DNA of 64,000 bases from Xylogone sp. PMI_703 (taxonomy: Eukaryota; Ascomycota; Leotiomycetes), in assembly GCA_021399445.1 (NCBI GenBank), contig JAJTUQ010000005.1:5208001-5272000 (forward strand), written 5' to 3'. How positions within the stretch are numbered: position 1 is the stretch's first letter; every line of letters begins with the position of its first letter. The notes beneath the pieces were generated by a model. It did no database searches and was not told the origin of the DNA. It was given only the letters and a program-made list of their open reading frames with translations. Positions 1-11,118 of the stretch are shown piece by piece. The position numbers and the translations under genes are program-made.

Positions 1-245
1 TGGAACCGGAATCCTACCCTATGCATAATTTTTAGAGATACTTCAGAATAAACCGATTTTGCGCTTACATTTGCGGCTGCGAAATCAGTATGACATACTC
101 CCGTTGCCGCCATTCGAACAATGATCTCATCTGGTCTTAGTTCTTTGAGCTCTACTTCTTGTACTTCAAAAGGTGCCCCCGGTGTAGAAACCACGAGGGC
201 TGTTGCCGTGCCATTGGTACCTTCATTTATGTTCACAGCATCCAT
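1..245 (-). CDS. Zinc-dependent alcohol dehydrogenase, N-terminal part (cut by window edge)
   Basis: Reading leftwards from an ATG at 245, exon 1 (245-69) encodes the N-terminus of a medium-chain Zn alcohol dehydrogenase of the aryl-alcohol type: the segment ATGVCHTDFAAAN carries the catalytic-zinc cysteine and the following H-T-D. A donor (GTAAGC) follows at 68 and an acceptor (ATAG) at 20-19; exon 2 starts GRIPVP, where family members continue toward the G-H-E zinc motif, which lies outside the window. Such enzymes oxidise alcohols with NAD(P) in the cytosol. It lies tail-away from hxB. Whether it belongs to the nicotinate cluster cannot be judged; its upstream DNA holds only a weak CCTCCCACT match to the cluster motif (417-425). 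The family call is firm, the substrate unknown. Confidence 0.75.
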   Translation of the reverse strand, partial: MDAVNINEGTNGTATALVVSTPGAPFEVQEVELKELRPDEIIVRMAATGVCHTDFAAANVSAKSVYSEVSLKIMHRVGFRF

Positions 246-629
246 CTTGATTAATGTGTATTGGATTAACGGCTCGAGTTCTGGTGTGTTCCGTTCCAAG
301 TCCTGTTCTGTGATGTTTAGAGTAGCCGACAGTTTTGTACCTCGGGAGCTACTCCGCCTGGGTGATTCCCTAGATCGTTACATTGATCATCAGAGAATGG
401 GTCTGACCCATTTAAACCTCCCACTAGAGTTACTATCCCGAGTTTTGCGAGCTCATTGGTTCCGATTTTGTTTTCGAATGGCTAAGTTTTATAACGTTGT
501 TATAAAACTTATTAAGGCTAGGCAGTACTTAAGTTTACAATAATGAGGAGACTCTATTTCAAACAGTCCGATGAACCCTCTCTGAAGGGTCTTCCTTCAC
601 ATACGATTAAGGTAGAATTCAATCTATCT
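246..629. other. Intergenic: ADH promoter and hxB 3' flank
   Basis: No coding potential seen on either strand beyond shadows of the flanking genes. It holds the 5' flank of the leftward alcohol dehydrogenase and the 3' flank of hxB. A short inverted repeat TATAACG/CGTTATA lies at about 488-502. Confidence 0.5.
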
Positions 630-3131
630 CTATTCAGCGCATGAGGCCTTCACTGAATCTCCGACACGAATATACACCCTCTCCTCGGACGAAGACTTAA
701 CGCAACACATATGTTCTCCAAAAAATACCTTATTATCAAACCTCCTTGTCTTTGCCAATGTAACAAACGGCTCCTCATTTCGCTCCGCTGTATCCTGGTC
801 CACACACACCATTGAACACCGCCGACAACTCCCCAACATCTCAAACACATGGTCCACTTCTCCTACTCGCAGATGGGTCCATGTATCTTCAATATATGGT
901 ATTGAGACGGTGGGAGAGGAAGATCCAATCACAATATTTGCTCGGAAAACGGAATGATGTGCTGGCTTTCCGCCTTTTCGGGTGATCTGGGAGTTTAGAA
1001 AATCGATAGAGAAACGGGTTATGCAGAGAATAGGACTCTCGTTCGAGAGAAGAATTGAGCGAGGAATAGGCTCTGAGGCAGTGGAAGGCGGTGATGGAGG
1101 TGGTGTAGAGGGCAAAGCTGGAAGTAGTTGTGGATGCATTGGTTGCGATTTAGACTTCAGTTGGTGTTGTTGAAGGTGAGCTTTGGAGTGCCTCTGACTG
1201 AGACCAGAACCACCTGCTGGAAAGCGAGCCAGGTGACAGGGAACTCCGAGAGCAGTTGTGAAGAATTCAGTTACATGTTCCAAGAAATAAGGATAAGCCT
1301 CAATATTCTCAGTGCAGACGTTCGATGGTCGACTGTCCAAAGTTGAAGGGCCTGAAAATAGAGGTATGCATATTTCAGGGTGGTCCCGCGTGTTCTTATC
1401 ATGGTCATAAAACCTAACCCGCAATAATCCTTCCTTAAGATCGATATCTGGCTTTAGTAAAGCCATTTGAGGGTATTTTTTCTGGCTCAGTGCCTTTCCA
1501 GTACCTGAATGCACTAAACACCATTCTCTATCCCAGGCTAGCCCCTCCTCCTTTACTTCCCATGATGTATCTGGAGGCACCACATAACCGCCGCAACTCT
1601 TGATGGGGTATACTGTCAGGCTCTCAATGAATAAACAACTCCGGTTTTGGGTAGCCAAAATAGGACTACTAAGGTCATTCCATGTCATCTGCTCCACAAA
1701 GAACTCTTTTATGAAAGCAGTAAACGTATTGACATCGGTCATATTGCTCATTGCCCCTAGACTAACGCGAATAACGCCCGTTGGCTTTCCTCCTATCCCC
1801 TCGTTATCATTACCGCATCGCTGTCCTGCCGAGAAATTCCTTTTCATTTCCCAAGGCTCAAGATCCAGATGATGAGCTATTCCACCTGGGTTGCACAAAC
1901 CTCCTGTTCGAAGATGGATATTTTTGATTGTTGCCAGTTTTTCGACTTCAGAGTTGCTAACCCACATACCATTGCTATCCTGTATGTTGAATGCAATTAC
2001 TGGACCTTGGACCCGTGAGTCCCCGTATGGTTGTGGTGTTGAATTCGTGTATATCTTGCACACAGGTCGACCGTTGCTATGTTGTAGTGAAGAGAGTCTC
2101 TTATATAATTCGCTGGCGAGATACATCGTGTGCTCTGAAATCCTGCCCATTGACTTATAGATGCGCTGGTGTGCATCTAGAGCACTATCAAGTGCTAGTA
2201 TGCTATGTATCGGTAGAGTGCCATCTTCTAACTGTTCATGGATAGATTGGTCTTTTGACATATGCCATTGCTCTTGTATACAGGAAACCATATCAACCGT
2301 GCCCCCGCCAAAATACTTGCGTTTCGTCAAAGTACTTCCAGACGGTTTGCGTACTACGAGTGCACCCAGATTCGGGAACCCAAATATCTTGTAGAAGCTG
2401 AGCACAGTGAAATCGGGAGCTTGATCAGAATTACTCAGGTCTAGCTGCGATGTCGATACCAGTGCCGCAGCATCGAAAAGAGTGTAAGTGTGTCTTTTGG
2501 CTTGCCTTATTTTATTCGCCCAAGAAAGAGGCAATCGACGACCATTCATGTTAGATTGTCCTGGATAGGCGAAGAGACCGGGCATTTCGACCGTTGCTTC
2601 GACTTCGCTATCTCGAGTTACCATCCATCCATCCACCTCCTCGTCTGACCGAAGACATCTGCTTCTAGAGGCGCCTTCCCTGACACCAACTAAGCTTGTA
2701 TGGGAGTCTCGGTGATAATAGTACGAGAACCCATTTTGACATGCCCGGAATCCATCAAGCACCAATTTGATCCCCGCAGTGGCATTTGCAACAAATACCA
2801 AGTCGAATTTTTCAGGATCAGCGTTTACGAAACGCAATGCCCGAAGTCGTACATCATCAATGCGCTTAGAAGATAATATTGAGGATGATGAAGTAGAATG
2901 AGGATTCCCATAAAGTCCGGATATCATTGAGCTAGCAAAGCTGTCAACTAGTGACTTCGCATACAGCGTGGTACCTGCATGGTCAAGGTACGTTGCCCCT
3001 ATGATATTTGGTCAGTTTGCGATCGACTAATCTCATATGGCATCATAACACGATGTACCTTGGAGCATAGGATACTCGGTCTCTCGAATGGCATCGATAT
3101 TATCATTGTAATGATTCTGGGTGCTGAGCAT
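630..3131 (-). CDS. hxB: Molybdenum cofactor sulfurase (HxB type)
   Basis: Converts the dioxo Mo cofactor to the sulfido form needed by xanthine-dehydrogenase-family hydroxylases. Two exons: 3131-3059 and 2998-630, with a 60-nt intron (donor GTACAT, acceptor ATAG), giving 813 aa, close to the usual fungal length. The junction yields EYPMLQGATYLDHAGTTLYA, the family N-terminus. Order: PLP-dependent cysteine-desulfurase (NifS-like) domain with the lysine in TVLSFYKIFGFP, then MOSC_N beta-barrel (VYPIKSCGGYVV) and MOSC domain (CRRCSMVCVDQ; FGEHMCCV). ATG 3131 is chosen because it opens the conserved N-terminus. Physically linked to hxnS, whose product needs this enzyme. Its upstream region carries the cluster motif at 3450-3466. 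Established knowledge: in A. nidulans hxB serves both purine hydroxylases. Very sure of the family. Confidence 0.92.
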
Positions 3132-3871
3132 TTCTGTCACGTGATGCTGTGGGATGGAGTTGATATCACCAGAGACGACGCATTTCCGGATTCTAGTTCT
3201 GCGCTCTTGTGAGTGCTCCCTTGTACACGTTGACTTGTGCTGTTGTGATGCTCCTGCCACGGATAACCTTTATCGGCCGTTTTACTCGAGTAGATGCCTG
3301 TGTGGTGCCACGCTGATTACGCTTGTTCCAGATGCTGCGCACATGAATGCCGGGGAACAATGGCCGGGATTTGGCCGATGTTTAGTTACCTGTAGCCGCT
3401 TAGCTTTTCTGCAGTCGTTGTTCGTTGGTTCCTAAGAATAATGTCACTTTGCCAAGAGTGGGCGGCATCAGTTACATACTGTAGCTCAGTGGTACCACCA
3501 CTTTTGCGAAGCCCCTCTTAAGATGGGGGACAATGACTAACAAGATGGGCGATGAGCTTCGATCTTGACTCCTCTCGAAGCTTGTAAGGTCTAACTGCAA
3601 TCAGTAAGTAGCTTCATCCTAGCTCCGGGAACACTGACTTGTCCCTACTGCACTATACGATATTAAAGACATACATTAAAGCGTTATTACGAACTATTAG
3701 ATAATGGAATTACTTTGTAGTTTTACGTGAGCTGAGCCCCTCAAACCAGTTATGAAAATCGACCATAATCCCAATCCGGATAGGAATACCCCGAATCGTG
3801 AGTAGCCCGTGATGTGTCTTGGGAACAATGCGATATGAGATTATTTTACTATGAGTGCGAAAGTCCATCGA
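3132..3871. promoter_or_regulatory. hxB upstream region
   Basis: 740 bp between the start of hxB and the 3' end of hxnM. It contains the cluster motif at 3450-3466 on the hxB strand (GCCGCCCACTCTTGGCA), about 320 bp before the hxB ATG. A GGATAA element lies near 3258. No further gene seen. Confidence 0.55.
3450..3466 (-). promoter_or_regulatory. Candidate HxnR operator upstream of hxB
   Basis: GCCGCCCACTCTTGGCA on the minus strand. The block CCACTCTTGGCA is identical to that in the hxnX/hxnY intergenic copy, and the hxnT copy agrees through CCACTCTTGGCA as well. Function is inferred from recurrence in front of pathway genes. Confidence 0.5.
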
Positions 3872-4984
3872 TTATGATTGTCCCTGCTTCTTCAGAATCT
3901 CTCCAGAGGGGGCTGGCATCATCGCTCCCGCTGGCGCGGTATTTTTGCTCTTAAAATCATCACACATTTCTGCGAATGTCACCCATTCCACACCTTCATG
4001 CTTATTGATATGTTCAATGATTCTATACCATAAAGCGTTAATATAAGTATTGACATAATAAGTCAATGCGGAGTATCGTACCTCTCATGCATCAATAGAA
4101 CATGCGGCCGTCCAGAAACATCTGGATGGATTGTCATCGGGAAGATAAATTCATCGTACTCTCTGTAGAAGTAATCAAAATGATCCTGGGTAAATCTCTG
4201 TGAATATTGCGTTGTGAAAAGTTGTAACAATTTATCTTACCTTCCAGATGTCCTCAATATCTCGAGGGTTGACCCAACCATGACTGTTCGCCGAATTCTT
4301 GATGAACATCATCGGTGGTAAGTCGTCAATATACCAACTACCCGGAATCTCAACTAGGCCCGTCATCTTTCCCTTGACTAGAGGCTTCATCCACTCCTCT
4401 GCCTTCTTCGAATAGTCGATCTTCGTCCATGTATCACCGGTTCGTAGCCAGTACATTTGACAATCATGATGGCTCATACTATGGTCATACTCAATCCCAT
4501 AACTAAGTAGCAGTTCTGCCCCAGCTTCGCTAGTTTCCCACCAAGGAGCAACACTTCCTCGGGGCGGCTTGCCACAAAACTCAGTGAGTAACTTGAAGGT
4601 TTTATCAAGTACGTCTTTCTGCTGCTCGAATGTCATGTCGGAGGGGTTTTCATGCGAGTAGCCATGCAACCCGATCTCATGGCCAGCATCACGGACCATA
4701 GCACATTCTTCTGGGAAGGTCTCCAGCGAATGGCCCGGAATAAACCAGCTGGCTTTGATATTGTATTTGTCAAATAACTTTAGAAGTCGTCTTGTTCCAA
4801 TTGTCCCCGCCCAAAGACCTGTAATTAATATGTGTGAACAAATGCATTACAGAAAACTCAGAATTGAGTGTTTTTCACCTCGTGAGATGTCACTTGTAGA
4901 GTCTTCGCCTCCATAGGAACCAAGCCAACCAGCAACAGCATCAATATCAACCCCATAAGAACAAAGAACGCGCTTCTTCCCCAT
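3872..4984 (-). CDS. hxnM: Cyclic imide hydrolase, polysaccharide-deacetylase fold (HxnM)
   Basis: Four exons (4984-4879, 4818-4241, 4185-4082, 4022-3872) sum to 939 nt, 312 aa. The protein opens [20 protein letters not shown] and carries the deacetylase/PuuE-type features: an early YGVDIDA aspartate segment, [14 protein letters not shown] (HxxxH metal ligands) at about residues 103-116, and a late VLLMHE histidine. Known in A. nidulans: HxnM hydrolyses 3-hydroxypiperidine-2,6-dione to alpha-hydroxyglutaramate, the ring-opening step. A PuuE-like allantoinase or chitin deacetylase shares the fold, but there is no signal peptide and the neighbours are hxn genes. It is divergent from hxnW across a 537-bp promoter. 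Confidence 0.85.
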
Positions 4985-5193
4985 TGTAGATATCTACTTA
5001 ATACTCCCGTCTCCACGGCTCTGTGAACATAAACAAAGGGGAAAGTATCACCAACTCGGATAAAACAAGTGAACGTATTACACCTAGATAACGCCCCTCA
5101 AGTTGCAAAGAAATCAAAGAGCTTAGAGTCCACCTCGGTCAATTAGAAGTAACTAATATCGATTAAAATCTGCAAGAGATATCTTTCAGGCAC

Positions 5194-5207
5194 CTTATCA
5201 GCTTATC
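5194..5207 (-). promoter_or_regulatory. Tandem GATA (AreA-type) sites
   Basis: CTTATCAGCTTATC on the plus strand is two copies of TGATAAG/GATAAG on the minus strand, 8 bp apart. Such paired HGATAR sites are typical targets of the nitrogen regulator AreA/NIT2, which is required for hxn expression in A. nidulans. Spacing and site quality are seen; binding is inferred. Confidence 0.55.
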
Positions 5208-5208
5208 A

Positions 5209-5243
5209 GCCCCTCCTGGGACCCCCCTTCTAGGTGGAGGGGC
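5209..5243. promoter_or_regulatory. Inverted repeat GCCCCTCC / GGAGGGGC
   Basis: An 8-bp perfect inverted repeat, arms 5209-5216 and 5236-5243, with 19 bp between, directly beside the GATA pair. A CCCCTCC stretch also occurs before hxnS (11549-11555 and about 12069). It could be a zinc-finger or other dyad operator; unproven. Confidence 0.35.
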
Positions 5244-5261
5244 ACAAGACACTACCCCTTC

Positions 5262-5280
5262 ACCAACAGAAGTGGGGATC
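5262..5280 (-). promoter_or_regulatory. Weak copy of the cluster motif (hxnM/hxnW)
   Basis: Minus strand GATCCCCACTTCTGTTGG. It keeps CCCCACT but has TCTG where the strong copies have CTTG. The GTGGGG core is intact on the plus strand. Confidence 0.35.
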
Positions 5281-5521
5281 AGCTATTGTGTTTGAGTAGA
5301 CGTTCCATCAACGGCAACAAGCATTAGGTAACGGGCAAGAGAAGAGTGCATAGCTCCATTACGGAGGAGCTCCACCAGTGACTTGTACCACTTAGGTAAC
5401 TGGAGCTTCTCGAGCTTTATTTTGCTTCGATTTTATCCGTCGACATTTGTGATTCTCGAGTTTCTTCTCAATTACAGACACCAGTCATAAGAATCAGTTT
5501 TTGGCCCTTGATTTCAGCAAC

Positions 5522-6400
5522 ATGAGTAAAGTATTCCTCCCACAGCTTAAGTTTCATTGCAAGCACCAGCTAATGATTGCATAATTAGTTTTCACTTGCA
5601 GGTAGAACCGCTCTTGTTACAGGAGGTGCTCGGGGTTGTGGTCTTGCTTTCGCAGAAGGTCTCGCAGAAGCCGGTGCAGACGTAGCTATCTTCGACGTAA
5701 TTCCTCCCTCACCAGCGTTCCATGAAATTTCCAAGAAGTTCGGTGTAAAAACCGGGCACTATACTGTCGATGTATCTTCGATTTCGAGCCTCGAGCAAGG
5801 GTTTGCTCAATTCAAGAAAGACTTTGAAGGTAAACTTGATATCTGCGTACCTTGTGCAGGTATCAATCGTAACTTGGGGTTCTTGGATACAAGTTATGAG
5901 GAACATCAGAAACTGATTGGTGTAAACGTTATTGGAGTTTACCATACAGCACAGCTTGCAGCAAAACAGATGATCAAGAATGGGACCAAGAAGGGGAGTA
6001 TCGTGCTCGTCGCAAGCATTGCTAGCTACATGGCAATTAGGAGTCAAATGAGCAGTGCTTATTGCGGGACCAAGGGTGCGGTTAGAGCAATGTGCCCTGC
6101 TATTGCTGCAGAGTTAAATAAATATGTAAGCGTCTTTCATATTCTATACCAGGGGCTCCATGATTGCTTACGTGGAAACTACAGGGCATTCGTGTTAACA
6201 GTATCTCTCCCGGATACGTAAGAACGGAGATGACAGCTCCATTTCCCCATCTATTAGAGAGTTGGAAAGACGAGATTATGAATGGGAGGGTGGCAGAGCC
6301 TGATGATATCAAGTCAGGATGTGTATTTTTGGCGAGCGACGCCAGCTCGTATATGACAGGTCAAGACCTATGTATAGATGGAGGTGTCACAAAATGGTAG
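5522..6400 (+). CDS. hxnW: Short-chain dehydrogenase/reductase (HxnW)
   Basis: Three exons: 5522-5525, 5602-6125, 6185-6400 (744 nt, 247 aa). Exon 1 is only ATGA before a GTAAAG donor; the branch point is GCTAATG and the acceptor TTGCAG. This gives MSRTALVTGGARGCG with the Rossmann TGxxxGxG. Other classical SDR marks: PCAGIN (NAG variant), VASIAS serine, YCGTK (YxxxK), and PGYVRTEM. An alternative first intron (donor after 5550) would give a slightly longer N-terminus. In A. nidulans HxnW is the ketoreductase-like enzyme of the late nicotinate pathway; the exact substrate here is inferred. Divergent from hxnM, convergent with hxnN. Confidence 0.85.
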
Positions 6401-6555
6401 ACGGATAAATAGAATAGAAGGAATTGAATTCTATATCTCTAATGCATATTATGAATACTTATGATACCTGTCTATATTCGACAGTAGGGGTGTGCAATCA
6501 GAATGTATCCTCCATAGTATAGAGATCACTCACTTCCTTACTTCCAACTAGATAG

Positions 6556-8517
6556 CTAGTTCCTCATTACCTGTTCGATAACCTTTGCCGCACCTAGAAC
6601 CTTTTCCTCTTCAAGCTTCCGACCAACTATTTGTAAACTAATCGGATGGCCACTCATAGTCGCTGGGTCATACAATTTCCAGTTGAATGCATCTATCTCG
6701 CTCCTTGGTTCATAAGGAGTAGATGGGATTGGATCTTTCTCCGCAGAGATTGTATCTACAGGGAAAGACAAGGCTGTATAGTCTAGCACATTCCAAACTT
6801 TGGTATAACCGACCCAACTGTAATAGTGTTAGTTATTGAGCAAACAGATGCATGTAGTCTCTGCGCAACTTACCGAGTTGTTCGGTGTGGGACAGCACTA
6901 TGTGGCATAGTTGGCATTAAGACGATATCAACAACACGTCCGGATTCAGGCCCTTTCTTTGAATTCCATTTATCAAGATACGCCTTCTGTACAGCGAACT
7001 TTTGCTTGTTGAGTTGCCAGTATTCATAGACTGAAAATGGGCCGCCACGATTGACAAGCGCTTCTACGTGAGGTATAAATGGCTCCCCACCTGCTGTGAC
7101 AGCACGACGAACGTCTTCACCACCGTCAGCAATGTAGAATTTATCCTTTGGATCAGTCAGTCCATATACTCAATCCCCACAAAACAGATATATTACTAAC
7201 CATAATTGCTATGCACTCTTTATGGTATGACGGCTCCCACTCCACAATTTCATGGCCAGCCGCCTTCAGTTTAGCAACTAATTCATTCAAGGCTCGTTCG
7301 ATAGGGGGATGAGGTTTTATAACACCATCATCATGCAATACACCGATTACTAGAGGCCTGGATTGGATCTCTGTATATGCAGAATCCCTCCAAGGGATGG
7401 GAACAACTCTGGGATCCAAAAGTGAGGGCTCGACATTGATTACGGCTTTGGTGATTGCAGTAAGTGATGATAAATTTCTAGTCATGGGTCCAATTGAAGA
7501 AGGGACGTGCTCTTGCCCTTCTGTGGAAACAGGGACTCCTTCATAGGGCATTCGCGCACTCTACATCGAGTGAAATTAGCGTATCGTAACTAGAATATTT
7601 CTGGAGCCAATAATACTTACGCTTGGTTTTAAACCATAAAATCCATTAATAGATGCAGGGATTCTGACTGATCCTCCGATGTCTGTGCCCCAGCCAAGTA
7701 TAGAACCTTTCAAAGTTAGCAAAGCACCTTCTCCCCCCGTCGAACCACCGGGTGTGAAAGCAGGATTTCGAGGATTCGTCGTTAGACCAAATAGCGGATT
7801 CTCAGTCTCACACCACTGAAGGAAAGGTTAGTTACGTAACAACCAGCTATGTAGCTATAGTAATGGAAATATAGTATGGGGAAGTCTGCATACCATGATA
7901 CTTTGGGGTAAATTCGATTTAGCAAGCACTACCATGCCTAAATCCTGCAAGATTTTGACGACAACGGCGTCATCCTGAGCAGGTCTGAAGGCCATGCCCA
8001 CATACCCGAGTGTAGTATCAAGTCCCTTGACATTGAATTGATCTTTGACAGTAACCGGTATGCCGTGAAAAGGCCCAACGGTCTCACCGTTTTCCAGGTA
8101 AAACTTATCAAGCTCTTTGGCACGTTGCACGGCAGCTTCAAAGCATATCTCCGTTAAGCAGTTCGTCTAGAATCCGAGGGTGAGCATCCGTGGCATTGGA
8201 CCGGAAGGTTAATCCCAAGAAACTTACTGCCTTATGAGCTGCCGCGGCCCTGGATACGATAGTTAATATTTCAATGCTTTGCAATGTGTTGCGATAACTT
8301 ACCTCCTGATATACGCAAGGACAACTTCTTCTGCTTTTAATTTTCCTGCACTCAAAAGTCCAGCCAAAGTCTCGATATCATCGATATCCGTTATCGGATC
8401 ACTAGCCGGAATTTCATCCTTGAGATAAGGTGCAAGTGCGGCATCCCGAATTGCTCTTTTTGACTCTACAACCTTCTCCCACGATGATACAGCGGCTCTC
8501 CCTAGTGCGTCACCCAT
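6556..8517 (-). CDS. hxnN: Amidase-signature hydrolase (HxnN)
   Basis: Seven exons (8517-8303, 8249-8228, 8166-7894, 7815-7621, 7560-7201, 7145-6874, 6817-6556) total 1599 nt, 532 aa. The amidase-signature triad is visible: Lys in GIPVTVKDQF, the cis-Ser in GGSTGGEGA and the nucleophile Ser in DIGGSVRIP. Length matches the GatA/acetamidase family. In A. nidulans HxnN acts on alpha-hydroxyglutaramate, giving alpha-hydroxyglutarate and ammonium, so this step releases the ring nitrogen. The 22-nt exon 2 is unusually small, but both its splice sites are good. It is followed on the same strand by hxnV upstream, and its 3' end faces hxnW 155 bp away. A different amide substrate is possible on sequence alone; the context supports HxnN. 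Confidence 0.86.
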
Positions 8518-8904
8518 TCTGAATCTGGTATTATAAAAAAAATTTTTTCACTCTTTGAAAGTAAAGTTTATCTACACATGAAACTGAGTCCTTTTAGTTA
8601 GGAAAGGTTGAGGGTGGGGTGTGATAAAAGGCCGATACGGTTCATTAGTAATAGCATCGGGAAAAGATGATATGGCAGCGGTAAAATCTCTTTTGCTCAA
8701 AGATTTGTCCGATATCACAATCCAATAAAGGACGGGCGAATCTAGGGAATCAATATGTTTCATGACGGAAATACAGAGCAGTTGCCAAATAATCAAGATT
8801 ACTATATGTTAAGATTTACTTAGAAACACTCTTACACTAGGCTCTCGTCCAGCTTTATCATTCTTATCCAGAATCTATATATTAGTTATATATATTGGAA
8901 CAGT
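8518..8904. promoter_or_regulatory. hxnN upstream region
   Basis: 387 bp between hxnN and the end of hxnV. It carries GTGGGG at 8614-8619 followed 2 bp later by TGATAA (8622-8627), about 100 bp before the hxnN ATG: a possible HxnR/AreA pair. A partial CACTCTTAC occurs near 8826. No gene seen. Confidence 0.45.
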
Positions 8905-11118
8905 TCAACTCTTTAAAAATCCTCCATAGTAAGCATCTAAATAATCACATGCCTTCTCCGCTTCTCCACTGGTCCACCTTGCAATCGCACCTACATAACC
9001 GTCTGGTCTTACATTTACCACTACTACTTCATCCTCACCGCAACCTCCAAGCCATTTATCTGTACATGTCTGCTTCTCCCCTGGCACATCATCAAGATAG
9101 AACGTCCATCTACTATCTTGCAACATGGACGGTAAGTCTGCAATCTCAATCTGGTCCTTGGGAATCGTGGTAATAAGTGCGGGGGTAAAGAGTTTACTGA
9201 CAGCGGTATACCTCTGTGGTTGCAAGAATTCGTCCGATTCTGGAGCAGGGATATTCAAAGTAGAATATGACCTGGAAGCAGCTAGAGAAGCACGGCCAAG
9301 GACGGAGTTGGTGGAAGTAAGATGTGAGGATACAGTACTCAGGAATGCCGAGGATGAATGAGGATCCCGGGTAAAGAAGAAAATTCGGAACTGACCAAGC
9401 ATCGGAATGTCTAGCTGGATATCAACTGGATTTGCATCAATATACCGCGTAACTCTGGCTGGAAGAAGCAAAGCTCCCGGTCGAAGACATCCCCCAGAGT
9501 TTACACCATTTGCTGATTCAATATTGAGGACGTTAGGAGCATACACGGCTCCAATGCCGCAGATAAAAGCAGTGTTGGCGGCAAAGTTAGCTGCCAAAGC
9601 TTCCGAGTCTCCTTCTGCAAAGGCGTTGGCGTGCTCAAAGTCGAAGTTTATCAAGTCCTGGGCAATCTTGCGACGTTCATGCGTGTATGTCGAGAGAAGA
9701 GATGGAAGCGCGAGTCCTCGGATTGCAAGGTTCAATTTCCAAGAGAGATTGAAGGAGTCATGCATGCTGACATTCATGCCTTGCGCTGCTTTAGGAGAGT
9801 GCGTATGTGCAGCCTTTAATGTAATTAGTAATAACACAAGACAATGGAGCTTCTAGTTGGCCTACATCTCCTGTGATAAATACTCTTTCCATCTCATCAG
9901 TGAAGCGGTTAGCTACTCGTTGACCGACCTTGTAGACGCTGAACCATTCTAAAATACAATTTGTTAGGAAAGAAATGAATACACCCAGGAGTTATGTAGA
10001 CTTACCAATGCTTTTCCAGGTTAAGGTAAAAGGAGCAATGATTTCTTGAGCTCTCTTCATCACAAACTCCTGACTAGCAGCCTCTGATGATAAAACCTCA
10101 TGCATGCCAGGATTTAGCTCAATGTATAATCTCGTCATGTTCCTCTCTCTAGGAATACAAAGAATTGTTCCTTTCTCCTCCGAATGAATTACTACCTTGC
10201 TCCATAGATCCGGGAAATCCGTCTCGATAACTCCTAAGAAGAGAATTAATGCAAAATTAAACCGAAACGTATGGAATAAAGCTCATACCATCCAGCACAC
10301 CCCACGGAGCACGAGCTTTATCGCCTACTAAATCTACTCCGGGTATGCTTGTTCTGACCTTTGATCTAGAGCCATCACAGCCTACCAGATATTTTGCTTT
10401 TAGAATCCTTTGGGTACCATTGAGACTATCATTACACGTGATCTCCAATGGTTCCTTCAAAGTAGAGCCAGGGGTGTAGTGATCGAATGGACTACTTCTT
10501 GTAACTTCGATGCCTCTATGTCTTAGATCTTCAATAAACAGGTCTTCAATCATGCCCTGATGGACTAAGAGGATAAAAGGTTCCTTAACATCAACAAGGG
10601 GCGGATAGTGCACTTCTCGACGTGTGCGGTGAAGAGGTGTGGTTGGCGTTGAGTTCTAGATAGAACACCAGCTGTTAGAACATGTTAAAAGAATAGAGGA
10701 TGTAAATTAATTGGAAAGAATGGTGATCTACCCAGAAGCATATATCATATATCTTCACTCCCTGTCTCATTAACGGGTCTACCAGTCCTAGCTGCCTCAA
10801 TGTTTCAATAGTCTTGGGTTGCAGTCCATCTGCGCGACCAGTTGAGGTTTTATCACTTCGATCATCTACTATAACCGGTCTAACTCCATATCTTGCTAGA
10901 TTAGAGCTATTACAACAATATGTAGTTAGAGATGATGAGTTTATTCTCTTTAGTTATTGGATTTTGTTGCAGCAAATATAGAATAGAAATAACACCTACG
11001 CTACCATCAGTCCCGCGGGACCAGCACCAACCACGACGACATTTTCTACATCAGAACTATTTCCATTTAAACCGTCATTTCCATTCGTATATGACTCATT
11101 TTGTGCGCTTGGAGACAT
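8905..11118 (-). CDS. hxnV: FAD aromatic monooxygenase, phenol hydroxylase family (HxnV)
   Basis: Six exons (11118-11000, 10906-10732, 10655-10289, 10233-10006, 9948-9866, 9813-8905) total 1881 nt, 626 aa. Features in order: dinucleotide-binding [14 protein letters not shown] at residues 32-45; substrate/FAD motif [13 protein letters not shown] (DG motif); GD motif VFITGDAAHTHSP before the helix [16 protein letters not shown]; and the C-terminal thioredoxin-like dimerisation domain typical of phenol 2-monooxygenases (residues 430 on, [11 protein letters not shown]). In A. nidulans HxnV hydroxylates 2,5-dihydroxypyridine to a trihydroxypyridine; assignment here rests on family and position. 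It is divergent from hxnS over 972 bp. Confidence 0.87.

Larger units (their letters stand above)
4985..5521. promoter_or_regulatory. Divergent hxnM-hxnW promoter
   Basis: 537 bp between two divergent ATGs. It holds an AGATAA (5093-5098), a tandem pair of GATA sites, a GCCCCTCC/GGAGGGGC inverted repeat and a minus-strand CCCCAC element, each listed separately. No gene seen. Confidence 0.55.

Noticed and set aside
3872..4984. Chitin deacetylase or allantoinase for the polysaccharide-deacetylase-fold gene
   Set aside because: No signal peptide or chitin-binding part, and it sits divergently with hxnW inside the hxn block, so HxnM is the better call.
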